DNA of 64,000 bases from Papilionanthe hookeriana x Papilionanthe teres (Eukaryota; Streptophyta; Magnoliopsida; Asparagales; Orchidaceae), in assembly GCA_022702705.1 (NCBI GenBank), contig CM040423.1, positions 39,040,392 to 39,104,391 on the forward strand. Direction: 5' to 3'. The notes below the pieces were generated by a model. The model saw only the letters and a program-made list of their open reading frames with translations. It searched no databases and was not told where the DNA came from. Of the stretch, positions 62,290 through 64,000 are shown in pieces. The position numbers were made by a program, and so were the translations under genes. Position 1 is the first letter of the stretch. The number at the start of each line of letters is the position of its first letter.

Positions 62290-62299
62290 TACTCTTTTT

Positions 62300-62975
62300 T
62301 TTCTTACTCGTTCCTTAATTTTATGGATTTGTTCGGATTTGTTCATCATAAAGATTTAAAGAGATTTAACGGTAGAAGAGTGTAGGGTGTAGGCAGACAT
62401 ATAGGCGGGCATGTTGCCAAGAAAATCACGAGGTCCATCTGGTTAAATGAGTAGATGTGTGAGCCAAACCAACTAGGCTGAAACTGATAGGTCCACATTT
62501 AATTCTCAATGCGCGCATGTCATAAGATTCTAATATCACTTATCTCGGAATACAGGACAAGCTCGGTGGTCATTCCCTAATCACACGTGATAATATCAAT
62601 AGTGAGCAACACACGAATCGCTCAAGCAGCGAGTCTAAGCAAGTGGGTACCCCCACAAAAACTGTGATAAATATGCTTAAAATATATGGTGTAAGGTGCA
62701 ACCTTCCATAGCAACGAATTAACTGAGCAACCGAGACATTGGTGGTGTAAAACTTGGCCTGAATAATAGCATATCAAAAAGTCAAAAATTAAATAATCAC
62801 GTTCACTTATTCAAAATCAATAACATTCCTCAATTAACTCGCCTTTTGGCCGCGCCAACCAACTCAGTTTATAATCAGTTCTTTTCATTAAATATAAAAT
62901 CGGCATTTAATGCAATAAAAGAAACCTCATCCACACAACTCACTCAACTCAGCTGAGAAAATTATATATCTCATA

Positions 62976-63037
<62 letters not shown>

Positions 63038-64000
63038 ATAACTTAGATGGTACGACCGACAGTAAATTTTATTTATCATTATGTTCAAAAAGGATTTGCA
63101 AATATTCTGACAATTCATTTATACAAGTGTTTATAAAAAAAAAAAACAAAAAAAAAAAAACAAAAACAAAAGAGATAAGAAATCATGATTATACATTTGA
63201 TGGTCTGCGGTCATCTCGGTTGTTTCCATTCTTCTCCTCCTCAACCTCTAAGTTGTTCATCAACGTGAAAAACTTCTCTAGATAAATCTACTTAGGGAAA
63301 ACTAACGGGGCTTTTGCCAAATGACCAACGTTGAAGGAAACCGCTTCTTTGAAATTCTATGCAAGAAGAGCCACCTGTGTCAAGTGGGAGGAGAGCTCAA
63401 CAAAAAATTCGTCAATCATCTTCATCGTGCATTTTGTCATTCAGGACCCATTTTTCTTCTCAAATAATCAAAAGCAGCTACAACAATTGAGCCTCTCCTC
63501 TTCAGCCTTCTTTAGTTTCTCCTCACCTTCAACCAAATTATATTTGAGCTCCAATCCTTCTTGAGACGTTTGATCAAGGATGTATGATTAGAAATGAAAA
63601 GATTGCCAAGTCATCTAGTGATATACATCGGTCGTTCGACACGGTACAGTCAAGCTCTAGGATACCATATTACATCGACTATCACGAAGAGATTAAAGAT
63701 TGTCGCTGGGGAGTTAGAGTTCCAGTCCTACTATAAGTTTATAACACAAACTTGCTGCCAAGGCTAGTGCTCCCCTTTTGGCTCCTCGGATTGCATTGAA
63801 ATCCACTTGAACATGGGTAATTCACAATTCTTTTGGAGAACAAAGGGGACAACTTGCTCGAGTTGGTTGTTGTGGCCTTCCCTTCATAGTGATGCTCCTT
63901 CTCATGATTGAATGGCTTGGGCTGACTTAGCTCTGTATGGTACTCTGGAGATGGTCCCGTTGAATAGTCCTCTTGATGCTCCAACATTGATCCAGCAAAA
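62300..64000. other. Right end: unassigned, weak coding-like traces
   Basis: A minus-strand frame at 63987-63739 and charged, Lys/Glu-rich stretches on the minus strand at about 63570-63440 look protein-like but have stops and no family I recognise; a retroelement gag remnant is possible. A-rich runs at 63137-63170. Confidence 0.3.
62978..63033. repeat. (GA)n microsatellite
   Basis: About 56 bp of AG repeats. Confidence 0.95.

Noticed and set aside
62420..62540. Possible tRNA-like or SINE sequence
   Set aside because: Only vague box-like words; the B box is too degenerate to support a call.
1..64000. CRISPR arrays, operons, prokaryotic defence or integrated viral systems
   Set aside because: The tandem repeats are microsatellites or transposon internal repeats; all genes are spliced plant genes and the pol-like sequences have LTR-retrotransposon or LINE organisation.

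Overview
The window is plant nuclear DNA: AT-rich, full of degenerate retrotransposons and MITEs, with GT-AG spliced genes whose products belong to plant protein families. It is almost certainly a flowering plant; I cannot name the species. Three protein-coding genes can be modelled exon by exon, and nearly everything else is mobile or simple-sequence DNA.

Layout. Bases 1-5014 upstream of the first gene hold small inverted-repeat elements, an (AT)n tract and a solo LTR. Bases 5015-49787 (+) are one gene, an UNC-50 family Golgi membrane protein: ten coding exons totalling only 744 nt spread over 44.8 kb, including a 26-nt microexon at 26185-26210. Its long introns are the transposon store. Intron 1 carries a 5'-truncated Ty3/gypsy chromovirus. 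Intron 2 carries an RTE-type LINE with a 20-bp target duplication sitting inside a 1.4-kb direct repeat, a truncated minus-strand gypsy, and another gypsy whose gag zinc-knuckle region is triplicated. Intron 3 carries a decayed gypsy. Intron 5 carries a 5'-truncated RTE and a three-level nest (minus-strand LTR element, containing a Ty1/copia element, containing a 3-kb hAT-like element). The short introns 4, 7 and 8 stay at 79-134 nt.

Bases 52031-56780 (+) encode a GDPDL/SHV3-type GPI-anchored protein with two glycerophosphodiester phosphodiesterase-like domains (nine coding exons, 749 aa), which acts at the cell surface in wall organisation. Converging on it, 61745-57105 (-) encodes a UGT84-like family-1 UDP-glycosyltransferase (two exons, 489 aa) with a complete 44-residue PSPG box; the two stop codons are about 0.3 kb apart. 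The UGT intron contains an hAT-like element with a perfect 8-bp target duplication and two tRNA-derived SINE-like heads. Bases 61810-64000 hold small elements, a (GA)n tract and weak coding-like remnants.

The three genes do not form a pathway; they are ordinary neighbours (endomembrane trafficking, wall surface, small-molecule glucosylation). No CRISPR, operon or prokaryotic system is present. The most notable biology is the extreme intron expansion around a microexon, the nested insertions that can be ordered in time, and a hairpin MITE family of about 230-260 bp present in at least eleven places.
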